Of a stretch of 64,000 bases of DNA, positions 17,207 to 25,327 are shown piece by piece. Numbering within the stretch: the stretch's first letter is position 1; every line of letters begins with the position of its first letter. Below the pieces are notes generated by a model. It made no database searches. It had not been told where the DNA came from and worked only from the letters and a program-made list of their open reading frames with translations. Both the position numbers and the translations under genes were made by a program. This DNA comes from Acidimicrobiaceae bacterium (GTDB lineage Bacteria > Actinomycetota > Acidimicrobiia > Acidimicrobiales > Ilumatobacteraceae): the NCBI GenBank assembly GCA_024641005.1, contig JAHEDX010000005.1, positions 28,532-92,531 of the forward strand, written 5' to 3'.

Positions 17207-17236
17207 CGGAAGGGCGCCTGGCACCGTTTCGTTACG
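17202..17236. repeat. Palindrome holding both convergent stop codons
   Basis: CGTAACGGAAGGGCGCC, a central T, then GGCACCGTTTCGTTACG; 14 of 17 arm positions pair. The TAA of the plus-strand metB-like gene (17204-17206) and the TAA of the minus-strand LLM gene (rc of 17232-17234) occupy symmetrical places in the two arms. Probably a bidirectional terminator. Arms CGTAACGGAA match the palindrome at 14573. Confidence 0.72.
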
Positions 17237-18158
17237 CGCCGGCAAGCGCTTCCACGACCGGAGCGAAGCCGTCCGGGTCGCGCACGACGAAGTGGCTGAC
17301 GCCGAGTTCCTCGCGCAGGAGCTCGATCTTGTCGACGACCTGCTCGAGTGAACCGAACAGGGCGAAAGGAGTTCGCTCGATCACGTCGGCGTCGAGATGG
17401 AACCGGTCGGTCAGGTCGGAGGCCACCGGCGCGTCTGGCCCAACCGAGACGAACTGCACCAGCACCGATCGCTCGATGGCCACATCACGATCGCCCGCGG
17501 CAGCCGACAGCCAGCGACCACGCTCGATCACCTGGTCGATGGCAAATCCTCCCCCACTCGGTGTGCCGTCTGCAGCGTGGGTCAACCCGGTGAACTGGAA
17601 GATGTCCGCGTACCGAGCGGCGAGACCGACGACGCGACGACCGTTCCCACCGATCAGGAACGGCACCCGGTGCTGCGTCGGCCGAACACCGAGATCGCCG
17701 ACGTGGACCGATGCGTGGTCACCGTCGTGGTCGACGCCACCGGTATCGAGCAGCGACCGCAACACGGCGAGCGATTCACCGAATCGCGTCACCCTCGACC
17801 CGACCGCCCGGATCGGCGAGCCGATCGACTCGTGTTCGGCCTCTGCGTAACCCGTGCCCATTCCCAGCACGAGCCGGCCACCCGACATGCGGTCGACGGT
17901 GGCCGCGGTACGCGCGAGCAACACCGGATTGTGGAACTCGTTGTTGAGCACCAACGGGCCGACCCGCAGGCGCGTGGTCGCTGCGGCCGCCGTGACGAGG
18001 GGCACGAACGGGTCGACCGCGCCGACATGGTCGTACGAGTAGAGCTCGTCGTAGCCGAGCGACTCGACCTGTCGAGCATGGTCGGCGAGGGCGGCCGGGT
18101 CGTCGAACGGACCACCCTGCACGGCAAAACGGAAAGGCCTGGCAACCCGGTTCGTCAC
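17232..18158 (-). CDS. LLM-class F420-dependent oxidoreductase
   Basis: A 308-aa luciferase-like (TIM-barrel) oxidoreductase. Features: RFAVQGGPFDDPAALADHARQVESLGYDELYSYDHV at the N-terminus, LVLNNEFHNPVLLARTAATVDRMSGGRLVLGMGTGYAEAEH in the core, and a glycine-rich RVPFLIGGNGRRVV cofactor-binding stretch. Such actinobacterial proteins usually use F420; CofC, needed to make F420, is encoded 7 kb away. Substrate unknown. It ends inside the 17202-17236 palindrome, convergent with the metB-like gene. Confidence 0.85.
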   Translation of the reverse strand: MTNRVARPFRFAVQGGPFDDPAALADHARQVESLGYDELYSYDHVGAVDPFVPLVTAAAATTRLRVGPLVLNNEFHNPVLLARTAATVDRMSGGRLVLGMGTGYAEAEHESIGSPIRAVGSRVTRFGESLAVLRSLLDTGGVDHDGDHASVHVGDLGVRPTQHRVPFLIGGNGRRVVGLAARYADIFQFTGLTHAADGTPSGGGFAIDQVIERGRWLSAAAGDRDVAIERSVLVQFVSVGPDAPVASDLTDRFHLDADVIERTPFALFGSLEQVVDKIELLREELGVSHFVVRDPDGFAPVVEALAGA

Positions 18159-18217
18159 ATGATGATGTTAGGCAGGCAGACGACGAGCACGTTGTGGCTC
18201 GCTCGACCGCAACTGTC

Positions 18218-18586
18218 TCAGTCCGCGGGCATGTGCCTCATCGACTCGCGCAACCTGCGGTTGTTGCGCGGCTCCGTGCGGTTCTTCGCATCGGTGAGCT
18301 GCCTGATCATCTCGTCGCGCACCTCGTTGAGGCCCTGCGGCAAGCTGCTCGACGACGACTTGGCGACCAGGGGCTTGAATCCCCCGATCTGCACGTCGAG
18401 CGTGATGTGCTGACTCGGGGTGTCCCGATCGTTGACGTGGAGATCCAGATCGATCGTGCGGTCGCGAAACGACTGCAATCGTTGATCGAGTTTGGCCCAG
18501 TGATCGACGAGGTCGGTCACCTCATGGGTCGCAAGATTTCCGTGGACTCGCAAGGAGTCGGCAATGATCGGGGGGTGGTCTGACAT
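18218..18586 (-). CDS. HPF/RaiA-like ribosome hibernation protein
   Basis: A 122-aa protein with the pattern of the sigma-54 modulation/HPF family: a first strand-helix unit (IIADSLRVHGNLATHEVTDLVDHWAKLDQRLQSF), central beta strands (TIDLDLHVNDRDTPSQHITLDVQIGG) and a final helix (LNEVRDEMIRQLTDAKNR) with the RQL seen in HPF. These bind the 30S decoding centre and silence ribosomes in stasis. It lacks the C-terminal dimerisation domain of long HPF. Similarity is moderate. A GAGG site lies about 7 nt before the ATG. Confidence 0.6.
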   Translation of the reverse strand: MSDHPPIIADSLRVHGNLATHEVTDLVDHWAKLDQRLQSFRDRTIDLDLHVNDRDTPSQHITLDVQIGGFKPLVAKSSSSSLPQGLNEVRDEMIRQLTDAKNRTEPRNNRRLRESMRHMPAD

Positions 18587-18644
18587 GGCGTGCCTCGGTT
18601 CTGTGGAGACTTCGCTGACACCATTCATACAACCCCCGGCCGGG

Positions 18645-18662
18645 CCGACCCGGAAGGGTCGG
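18645..18662 (-). terminator. Hairpin downstream of RNase HII
   Basis: CCGACCC-GGAA-GGGTCGG, a perfect 7-bp stem with a 4-nt loop, 15 bp beyond the rnhB stop on the minus strand and upstream of the HPF-like gene. No U tract. Confidence 0.5.
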
Positions 18663-18676
18663 AGGTCCTGCCAGAT

Positions 18677-19354
18677 TCAGAAAAGGGTCGGTTGTTCAGG
18701 GCGAAAAGTGCGCGGACACCCTGGCCAGGGCACATAGTTGTCCATGAACACCCATGTCCGGCGATGGATCGCGGAGGGGCCGTATCCCTGCAGCGCGTAC
18801 TTGTGGACCGGGCACGGATACCCCTTGTTGGTGTCGAACGACCAGTGTGGATAGCTCTCGGCGAGTTCACGCATCTGTCGGTCGCGAACGACCTTGGCGA
18901 GGATGCTGGCAGCCGCGACGCTGAGGCAATCACGGTCGGCCTTGACCCTCATCTCGACGTGCTCGACGATCGGGGACACGAAGTCCCACTTGCCGTCGCT
19001 GACTGCGATGTCGGGCGTGATGCCCAGCCCGTCGACGGCACGGCGGCAGGCCAGCCGCTGCGCGTCGGCCATGCCCAGCTCGTCGCACTCGTCTTGGCTG
19101 GCAGCGCCGACCGACCACGCGACACACCACGCAGCGATTCGGTCGAAGATCGCTTCGCGGTCGCGCTCGGTGAGCATCTTCGAGTCGCGGACACCGAGCA
19201 CGCGCTTGCCGCGCGGCAAGACCGCAGCACCGACCATCAACGGCCCCGCCCAGGCCCCCCGCCCCACCTCGTCGATCCCGACGATCGTCTCGAAGCCCTG
19301 CGCCCACAATTCCTGTTCGATCTTGCGAGTGGGCGCCCGGCCGCGTGCTGCCAT
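18677..19354 (-). CDS. rnhB: Ribonuclease HII
   Basis: A 225-aa enzyme that cleaves the RNA strand of RNA-DNA hybrids, including single ribonucleotides in DNA. The catalytic acidic residues are in IVGIDEVGRGAWAGPL (about 25-40), GVRDSKMLTERDREA and VKADRDCLSVAAASILAKVVRD, all typical of RNase HII. The ATG at 19354 follows TAGCGT by 8 nt. The C-terminus (HRRTWVFMDNYVPWPGCPRTFRPEQPTLF) is slightly longer than the catalytic core. It stands alone, divergent from a decayed sulfotransferase. Confidence 0.92.
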   Translation of the reverse strand: MAARGRAPTRKIEQELWAQGFETIVGIDEVGRGAWAGPLMVGAAVLPRGKRVLGVRDSKMLTERDREAIFDRIAAWCVAWSVGAASQDECDELGMADAQRLACRRAVDGLGITPDIAVSDGKWDFVSPIVEHVEMRVKADRDCLSVAAASILAKVVRDRQMRELAESYPHWSFDTNKGYPCPVHKYALQGYGPSAIHRRTWVFMDNYVPWPGCPRTFRPEQPTLF

Positions 19355-19380
19355 CGGGCACGACGCTACCCCGACCCGGC

Positions 19381-19875
19381 CACGTGCATGCCGAGGTATG
19401 GCATCGGGCAGCACTCGGGGATCCACCGGACCGGGGTCGGCTGTTCGAGCGAGACGCGGCCGGCGTCGACTGGCCGCTGGCACCGTTGCGAGACCTTCGC
19501 CGATGCCTACCCGGATGCGATCATTCTGTTGTCGACGCGCTCCGATGCATCGACATGGTGTCGAAGTGCTCAGTCGACGATCTTTCGCATCGGTCCAGCA
19601 GAGCACGAATCAGCCGCGACGACAGACGTGGCAGACGATCTCGAGCTGACATCTGACGGTTCGTACCGCGACGAGGCAATCGCGATCGCGGGCTACGACC
19701 GCAACCATGCTCATGTCCTGGCCTCCGACCCAGCGACCGACCGGTCCATTATCAGCCGGGCGACGGTTGGGTACCTCTGTGTGAAGTGCTGGGAGTGTCG
19801 GTTCCCGGCGAGCGGTTCGCGCACGCCAACACGACAGATCAGTTCCGTCGGCGGGCCGGTCTCGGCGACGTCTGA
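19381..19875 (+). pseudogene. Decayed sulfotransferase (Sulfotransfer_4-like)
   Basis: Pieces of a P-loop sulfotransferase can be read in order but in changing frames. Frame 1 gives WHRAALGDPPDRGRLFERDAAGVDWPLAP; frame 2 continues ETFADAYPDAIILLSTRSDASTW to NHAHVLASDPATDR; frame 1 resumes with VHYQPGDGWVPLCEVLGVSV and ERFAHANTTDQFRR to a TGA at 19873. At least two frameshifts are needed, and the N-terminal P-loop that binds PAPS is missing, so the gene is dead. It fills the only stretch over 300 bp without an intact gene. The 617-codon ORF covering it is a chance frame. Confidence 0.72.
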
Positions 19876-20898
19876 TCAGCGCAGGGTGACGCCCGGCTCG
19901 CCGGGCTCGATCTCGCCGACGCGCCAGAAGCCGTCGGCGAGCAACGCGTCGGCCGCCTCGGGGGCGACGGCCGCGAGCAGGCCCCCCGACGTCTGTGGAT
20001 CGAAGCACAACGCCTCGGCCCCCGGGGACGCCGCCGAGTCGAGATGGCCGGTGAGGTACTCGCGGTTGCGAGGGTCGCCGCCGGTGCGCTTGCCGGCATC
20101 AGCCGCCTCGAGTGCACCCGGGTACGCCACGATCGAGCCAGTGTCGATGACGGCGCGAACGGCACTGCGCTCGGCCATCTCCCAGCTGTGCCCGGCCAGG
20201 CCGTACCCGGTCACGTCGGTGACAGCGTGCACTGCATCTCCCAAAGCCTTCAGCGACTCCGCAGCCGCACGGTTGAGGGTCTTCATTCCGGCGATCGCCG
20301 CCGCCTTGTCGTCGTCGGTGCCTGCCGCCAGCGTGAGTCCGGTACCGATCGGTTTGGACAACACGAGCACGTCGCCTGCGATCGCACCCGACTTACGGAA
20401 GATGCGGTCGGGGTGGACGACGCCCTGCACCGCGAGCCCGTAGATCGGTTCCGGATTGCGGATCGTGTGACCACCGGCCACGGCACCGCCTGCATCGGCG
20501 ACGGCGCGGGCGCCCGCCTCGAAGATCGCCACGATCGCCTCGCGTGGAAAGTGCTCGGGGAAGGCGGCGATGTTGACCGCCATCACGACCTGGCCGCCCA
20601 TCGCGAACACGTCGCTGCACGCGTTCGCAGCGGCGATCGCTCCGAAGTCGGCCGGATCGTCGACCAGGGGCGGGAAGAAGTCGGTCGTCGACACGATCGC
20701 AACGTCCGGGCTGACCTGGTAGATCGCCGCATCGTCGAAGGGGGCCAGCCCGACCAGGAGCGACGGGTCGGTCGCCACGGGGAAGTCGGCCACGAGATCC
20801 TTCAGCAGCGAGGCGCCCCATTTCGCTGCGCACCCGCCACACGAGGTCCACTCGGTCAGCTTGAGTCCATCGAGAGCCGGTATGTCTGCGAGCGCCAT
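19876..20898 (-). CDS. selD: Selenide, water dikinase
   Basis: A 340-aa enzyme making selenophosphate from selenide and ATP, the selenium donor for selenocysteine and selenouridine. The active-site segment is TSCGGCAAKWG: Cys at about 20 and 23, with Lys26. Position 23 is Cys, not Sec. Other PurM-like motifs are STTDFFPPLVDDPADFGAIAAANACSDVFAMGG and HTIRNPEPIYG. The start follows TAGGCT by 6 nt, so it looks leaderless. No selA, selB or tRNA-Sec is in the window, so the downstream use is unknown. Confidence 0.92.
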   Translation of the reverse strand: MALADIPALDGLKLTEWTSCGGCAAKWGASLLKDLVADFPVATDPSLLVGLAPFDDAAIYQVSPDVAIVSTTDFFPPLVDDPADFGAIAAANACSDVFAMGGQVVMAVNIAAFPEHFPREAIVAIFEAGARAVADAGGAVAGGHTIRNPEPIYGLAVQGVVHPDRIFRKSGAIAGDVLVLSKPIGTGLTLAAGTDDDKAAAIAGMKTLNRAAAESLKALGDAVHAVTDVTGYGLAGHSWEMAERSAVRAVIDTGSIVAYPGALEAADAGKRTGGDPRNREYLTGHLDSAASPGAEALCFDPQTSGGLLAAVAPEAADALLADGFWRVGEIEPGEPGVTLR

Positions 20899-21089
20899 GC
20901 GCCGAGCCTATTCGTCACTCTCAAAGATGGCTCGGCGAACAACGAGCCGACAATCGGCGACAACATGCGCTCCGCGTCGGTGGGAGACATCAACAGATCA
21001 GGGCTTTGGTCCCTATATTTCTATAGTTCTAGACTCAATGATTAGGAGACAAACCCCTGGAGCGATGGCCGGCCACGAGGAGGCACCAC
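20899..21089 (+). promoter_or_regulatory. AT-rich promoter region of the NirK-like gene
   Basis: This 191-bp gap between divergent selD and nirK contains the most AT-rich stretch nearby (CCCTATATTTCTATAGTTCTAGACTC, about 21011-21036), with -10-like TATATT (21014-21019) and TATAGT (21022-21027). I cannot place a convincing -35. A good ribosome site (GAGGAGG) precedes the ATG at 21090. TTCTAGACTC has slight likeness to the repeat at the Rrf2 start. Confidence 0.45.
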
Positions 21090-22487
21090 ATGAATATCCG
21101 ATCGACAGCCACGTTGGCAGCGGTGGCACTGCTGTCGTTCGCAACCGTGAGTTGCGCCGATGACGGCGCGACCGGTTCTCCGATGGCAGCCCGGAGCGCC
21201 GGGTTCGTCAGCGCAGCGGGCGCCACGATCCAACCCGGCGACACCGTCGAGTTCGTGACCACCGAGTTTGCGTTCAGCCCCAACACCACCGTCGCCGAAC
21301 CGGGCGACTACCACGGCGTCCTCGTCAACAACGGCACGATGACACACGACATCAAGTTCGCCAACGGTGAGGCGATCCAGGCGGCTGCCGGCGAACGTGT
21401 CGAGTTCGACTTCACCGTGCCGGCCGACGGCGTCACCTTCAGCTGCACGATCGCGGGCCATGCCGAAGCGGGCATGACCGGCACGATCGACACGCCGGCG
21501 TCCGCTGCCGCGGCGGCGGCCGGCGGCCATCCGACGTCGGGCGAACCCGACGTGGTCGAAGCGAATCCCGACGCGGCACCGTACGTGTTGCACGACCCGC
21601 GAGTGCCGGCGCGTGGCGAGGGTGACGGCGTCACGCTGATCGTCGGCGGCGCACCCGACGGCGGTGACCTGATCGAGGTCGAGATGGTGGTCGAGGAGAA
21701 GTTGATGACCGTCGCCGAGGGGTTCGAGCAGATGGTGTGGACGTTCAACGGCACCGTGCCGGGCCCCGTCATCCACACCGAGGTCGGCGACACGGTCAGG
21801 GTCCATCTCGTGAACCCCGCCACATCCTCTGTCGCCCACTCGGTCGACTTCCACGCCTCACAGGTGGCCTGGAACGACGAGATGCGCTCGATCGAGCCGG
21901 GAGAGGACCTGATCTACGAGTTCACGACCGACTATGCGGGCGTCTGGATGTACCACTGCGGCACCAATCCCGTCCTCCACCACATCGCCAACGGCATGTT
22001 CGGCATGGTGATCACCGAACCCGAGGGTGGCCTCCCGCCGGTCGACGACGAGTTCTTCCTCGTGCAGAACGAGTGGTATCTCGGCCCACAGGGTGAGGTC
22101 TCGTCGTTCGCCAAGGCCAATCAGGCGGCGCCGGCGCCCGACTTCGTGATGTTCAACGGCGTGGCGTTCCAGTACAAGGACCACCCGATCGAGGTGGCCA
22201 CCGGCGCCGATGTGCGCCTCTACGTGCTCGACGTCGGCCCCTCCATCGACTCGTCGTTCCACATCGTCGGCACGATCTTCAACGACGTGTGGAAGGAAGG
22301 CGTCCATCTCGCGCAGGACAACGACGGCAACTGGGGCTCGCAGGCCGTCGACCTGTCACCCGCCCAAGGCGCCGTCATCGAGCTCAGCCCGCAGGAGGAC
22401 GGCCTGTATCCGATCGTCACCCACGCCTTCAACTTCCCGGGCCGAGGTGCGCTCGGCCTGCTCCAGGCCGGCGACGGCGAGCCCTGA
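21090..22487 (+). CDS. nirK: Cupredoxin-fused copper nitrite reductase (NirK-like)
   Basis: A 465-aa exported multicopper protein that should reduce nitrite to nitric oxide. A lipobox (FATVSC, Cys22) suggests membrane anchoring. Residues ~45-135 form an extra N-terminal cupredoxin with type-1 ligands H86, C119, H124, M129. The NirK core follows: type-1 ligands H250, C290, H298, M303; type-2 ligands H255, H289 and the His of VTHAFNFPG; catalytic D253 and the His of SSFHIVG. All key residues are present. The fused cupredoxin may serve as an internal electron relay. An NsrR-like gene is convergent downstream. Confidence 0.85.
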   Translation: MNIRSTATLAAVALLSFATVSCADDGATGSPMAARSAGFVSAAGATIQPGDTVEFVTTEFAFSPNTTVAEPGDYHGVLVNNGTMTHDIKFANGEAIQAAAGERVEFDFTVPADGVTFSCTIAGHAEAGMTGTIDTPASAAAAAAGGHPTSGEPDVVEANPDAAPYVLHDPRVPARGEGDGVTLIVGGAPDGGDLIEVEMVVEEKLMTVAEGFEQMVWTFNGTVPGPVIHTEVGDTVRVHLVNPATSSVAHSVDFHASQVAWNDEMRSIEPGEDLIYEFTTDYAGVWMYHCGTNPVLHHIANGMFGMVITEPEGGLPPVDDEFFLVQNEWYLGPQGEVSSFAKANQAAPAPDFVMFNGVAFQYKDHPIEVATGADVRLYVLDVGPSIDSSFHIVGTIFNDVWKEGVHLAQDNDGNWGSQAVDLSPAQGAVIELSPQEDGLYPIVTHAFNFPGRGALGLLQAGDGEP

Positions 22488-22519
22488 TACGCCTCCGCCG
22501 CCGAACACGGGTCACAGGA

Positions 22520-22558
22520 CGAGGTGACCGCCCGGCATTCGGCCGGGCGGTCACCTCG
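22520..22558. terminator. Strong bidirectional hairpin
   Basis: CGAGGTGACCGCCCGGC (22520-22536), a 5-nt loop, and GCCGGGCGGTCACCTCG (22542-22558) form a perfect 17-bp stem between the convergent nirK-like and Rrf2 genes. It can terminate both. There is no long U tract. Confidence 0.8.
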
Positions 22559-22567
22559 CGTCGACGG

Positions 22568-22981
22568 TCAGCACGTGTGGTGGGCGACCGATACTTCTGC
22601 GATCGACGTTCGGTGCAACTCGCCGAGCAGCAGTGCTCGCGCCCTCGTCCACGGCTCGTGGAGCGCACACGGGCCGGTCTGCGAACAGGGCCGATCTGCA
22701 AGCACGCAGCGACCCGACTCGGTAGGCCCTTCGACGGCCTCGATCACCTGCAGCATCGAGAGGTGGGTCAGATCGACGATCAGCGCATAGCCACCGGTCG
22801 GTCCCGGATCCGACCGCACCCATCCGGCACGCACCAGCGGCGTGATGACCTGCGGCACGAAGCCGACCGTGCTCCCGACGAGTTCCGCGAGTTCAGGCCC
22901 CTTGATCCGATCATCACGCTCGCCGAGCACCTTCAGGATCTGTACCGCCAGATCACTCTTCCGGGTTACCTCTAGTCGCAT
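22568..22981 (-). CDS. Rrf2-family regulator, NsrR-like
   Basis: A 137-aa repressor with an N-terminal winged helix (RLEVTRKSDLAVQILKVLGE; PTGGYAL wing near residue 61) and three cysteines, C92, C99 and C105, spaced as in [Fe-S]-binding NsrR/IscR (C-x6-C-x5-C). Placement beside a nitrite reductase favours an NO-sensing NsrR role, i.e. derepression when the cluster is nitrosylated; this is inference. A perfect inverted repeat at 22968-22998 overlaps its start codon, suggesting autoregulation. Confidence 0.78.
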   Translation of the reverse strand: MRLEVTRKSDLAVQILKVLGERDDRIKGPELAELVGSTVGFVPQVITPLVRAGWVRSDPGPTGGYALIVDLTHLSMLQVIEAVEGPTESGRCVLADRPCSQTGPCALHEPWTRARALLLGELHRTSIAEVSVAHHTC

Positions 22982-22998
22982 ACTGCAAGACTAGAGGT
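22968..22998. promoter_or_regulatory. Inverted repeat at the Rrf2 start, probable operator
   Basis: ACCTCTAGTC (22968-22977) and GACTAGAGGT (22989-22998) are perfect 10-bp arms with an 11-bp spacer, centres two helical turns apart. The repeat straddles the ATG (22981), the usual place for an autoregulatory operator. Confidence 0.6.
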
Positions 22999-23074
22999 AC
23001 AGCCCGACCAGACCGCAACGACGGTGACCGGGACCCCTGAGTTCGAGCCTCTACTCGGTGAGGGTTTCGGCAGG

Positions 23075-24244
23075 TCAGGCGAACGAGACGTCCGCCACCT
23101 GCGGCGGCGGCCACAGCGTCTCGCCCTTCTCGTCGGAGGTGCTCCACCCCGGAGCGACCGATGGAGCAGTCAGCTCGATCGGGCCTCCCGCCTGCTCCCA
23201 CAGCACCGCAGGGCGTTCGCCGTGCCAGCGAAGCGCAAACGCGACCGATGTGGTGTCACCCGTCGGCACCCCGTACACCTCGACCGGCTGTCCCAGCCAC
23301 GAAGACGGCAGCCCATCGGGCAGCAGCGCACCCTGGTCCGCCAGCTGCGATTCGAGCCACGCCACGGCGCGCACTCCCGAGGGCGGTTGGTCCGGGGCGG
23401 CCGACCGGGTGCGGCCGACCATGATCCGCTCGAGGTCACGCCGGGCGCGGGTCTCGCCTGCCGCGGCCAACACCCGGCACGACGCCGCGAGTGCGACATC
23501 GGCATCCCAGTCGGCCTGCGGGCCGAGTCGCTCGACCGCGTCGACCAACTCAGGGATCCAGTGGTCCGGCCGCTCGCCCATCCTCACGAGTTCGCCGAGC
23601 GCCAGAGCGAAGCCTGCCGGGTCATCGTCGCAGCGAGGGATCGATCCCAGCGCCAGTTCGCAGCGTTCGGCCGTGACGGCCTCGGCCAACGAGGCACCGC
23701 GCTCTCCGTCGGGCAGGACAAAGCGGCTGGCCCGCTCGGTCAGCGACAGCCAACCGCGCACGACCTGCATCGCCGTCGCGGCCCCGGCGGGTACCGGGCC
23801 CGAACGCTGGACACCGTGAACGATCGCGACCCGAAGCATCGCCTTGTGCCCGAGCGGCAACACGAATGCACCAGGTGGCAGTTCGATCCCCTCGATCGGC
23901 ACGCCTGCCACCGGCCGCTCGGTCAGCACATCCCTGCGATCGAACGCGACGGCCACCGGCATCGTCGACTCGTTCTCGATCTCGACGATCGTGAGACCGC
24001 CGGCATCGGCAACGCTGTAGACGCGCTGCACCACATCGCCATTGGGCACTCGCAGGCGGGTCTCGACCACCGCCGTGCCCTCGACACGCTGCTGGCGAAC
24101 CGCCGCCTCGTCGGATGGAATGTGCCAACGGTCGTCGGCAGCGACGAACCAGTTCAACGCGGGAGTCCCGCCCCACGGTTCGATCGAACCCCAGGGGGTG
24201 ATCGAGGCGCGCCAGGGTTGTCCGGTGACTCCGGTCGTGATCAT
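23075..24244 (-). CDS. Conserved protein of unknown function downstream of gpsA
   Basis: A 389-aa protein without a family I can name. It begins MITTGVTGQPWRASITPWGSIEPWGGTPALNWFVAADDRWHIP, continues with a beta-rich region (EIENESTMPVAVAFDRRDVL) and an alpha-helical middle (HWIPELVDAVERLGPQADWDADVALAASCRVLAA), and ends with a short beta-rich part (VAFALRWHGERPAVLWEQ). The layout loosely recalls glycoside-hydrolase-like (alpha/alpha) proteins, but no catalytic residues are recognisable. No signal peptide. It starts 7 nt after the gpsA stop, so it is co-transcribed. Confidence 0.7.
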   Translation of the reverse strand: MITTGVTGQPWRASITPWGSIEPWGGTPALNWFVAADDRWHIPSDEAAVRQQRVEGTAVVETRLRVPNGDVVQRVYSVADAGGLTIVEIENESTMPVAVAFDRRDVLTERPVAGVPIEGIELPPGAFVLPLGHKAMLRVAIVHGVQRSGPVPAGAATAMQVVRGWLSLTERASRFVLPDGERGASLAEAVTAERCELALGSIPRCDDDPAGFALALGELVRMGERPDHWIPELVDAVERLGPQADWDADVALAASCRVLAAAGETRARRDLERIMVGRTRSAAPDQPPSGVRAVAWLESQLADQGALLPDGLPSSWLGQPVEVYGVPTGDTTSVAFALRWHGERPAVLWEQAGGPIELTAPSVAPGWSTSDEKGETLWPPPQVADVSFA

Positions 24245-24251
24245 CGAACGG

Positions 24252-25259
24252 TCAGCCCAGTTCGCTCTTGTTCGACCGTGACATCAACGAGGCGAGCGCC
24301 TCGCGGGCGTTGTGACCGTGATGACACACGGCGACGACCTGTTCGGTGATGGGCATCTCGACACCGTACCGAGCCGCCAGGTCGAGCACACTGGGCGAGC
24401 TCTTGACCCCTTCGGCGACCATGGTCATCGACGCCAGGATCTCCTCGATCGACTGGCCCCGGCCCAGCGCCAAACCGACGGAGTTGTTGCGGCTCTGCTT
24501 CGAGGAACAGGTCGCGATCAGGTCTCCCATACCGGCAAGGCCGGCGAACGTGAGCGGATCGCCTCCCATCTCGACACCCAGCCTCGACATCTCGGCGAGG
24601 CCCCTGGTGATCAGGGTCGCACGGGTGTTGTCGCCGAACTCCATGCCTTCGGCCATGCCGGCGGCGATGGCGATCACGTTCTTCACCACACCGGCAACCT
24701 CGCAACCGACGACATCGGGATTGGTGTACACGCGCAGGCTCGGTCGGGTGAGGATCCGCTGCAACTCGAGGGCGATCGTGGTGTCGGGGATCGCGACCAC
24801 GCTGGCAGCCGGCTGCCCGGCCATGATCTCCTTGGCGAGGTTCGGGCCCGTCATCACCCCGACCGGATGCCCCGGCATCTCCTCGGCCGCGACCTCGGTC
24901 ATCCGCATCAAGGTCTCGCGCTCGATGCCTTTCGTCAGGCTGACGACCGGCACCCATGGCCGCAGGTGTCGGGCGACCTCACGAGCGACATCGCGAAAGC
25001 CGTGCGATGGAACCGCCATCACCACCACGTCGGCACCGGAGATGGCTTCGTCCATGCTCGCCGTCGCCTTCAGCTGGGTGGGCAGCGCGAACGACGGCAG
25101 GTAATCGGGGTTCACTCTCGCCGCGTTGATGTGCTCGGCCAACTCTCCCCGGCGCGCCCACAGGACGGTGGGCGTGTTGACGCTGGCGAGCGCGGCCACA
25201 GTGGTACCCCACGACCCGGCCCCCACCACTGCCACTCGAATCTCGGACGAACGCGACAT
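24252..25259 (-). CDS. gpsA: Glycerol-3-phosphate dehydrogenase [NAD(P)+]
   Basis: A 335-aa cytoplasmic enzyme reducing dihydroxyacetone phosphate to sn-glycerol-3-phosphate for phospholipid synthesis. The N-terminal Rossmann motif is VAVVGAGSWGTTVAAL. The catalytic lysine is in EVAGVVKNVIAIAAG, and the substrate-binding region includes GDNTRATLITRGLAEM and AGLAGMGDLIATCSS. Full length for the family. The ATG at 25259 has TACGCT 8 nt upstream. First gene of a two-gene operon. Confidence 0.93.
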   Translation of the reverse strand: MSRSSEIRVAVVGAGSWGTTVAALASVNTPTVLWARRGELAEHINAARVNPDYLPSFALPTQLKATASMDEAISGADVVVMAVPSHGFRDVAREVARHLRPWVPVVSLTKGIERETLMRMTEVAAEEMPGHPVGVMTGPNLAKEIMAGQPAASVVAIPDTTIALELQRILTRPSLRVYTNPDVVGCEVAGVVKNVIAIAAGMAEGMEFGDNTRATLITRGLAEMSRLGVEMGGDPLTFAGLAGMGDLIATCSSKQSRNNSVGLALGRGQSIEEILASMTMVAEGVKSSPSVLDLAARYGVEMPITEQVVAVCHHGHNAREALASLMSRSNKSELG

Positions 25260-25327
25260 GCACGAGCAGCGTACGCGCATCGCACTGACACGGCCAGATC
25301 GCATCGACACGACCTAGTGTGCTGCTC

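Noticed and set aside
18590-20443. 617-aa plus-strand ORF
   Set aside because: Antisense to rnhB and selD; only a middle piece is meaningful, and that belongs to the frameshifted sulfotransferase.
19876-20898. Selenocysteine codon in selD
   Set aside because: The active-site position is encoded as Cys (SCGGCAAK); no in-frame TGA is present.
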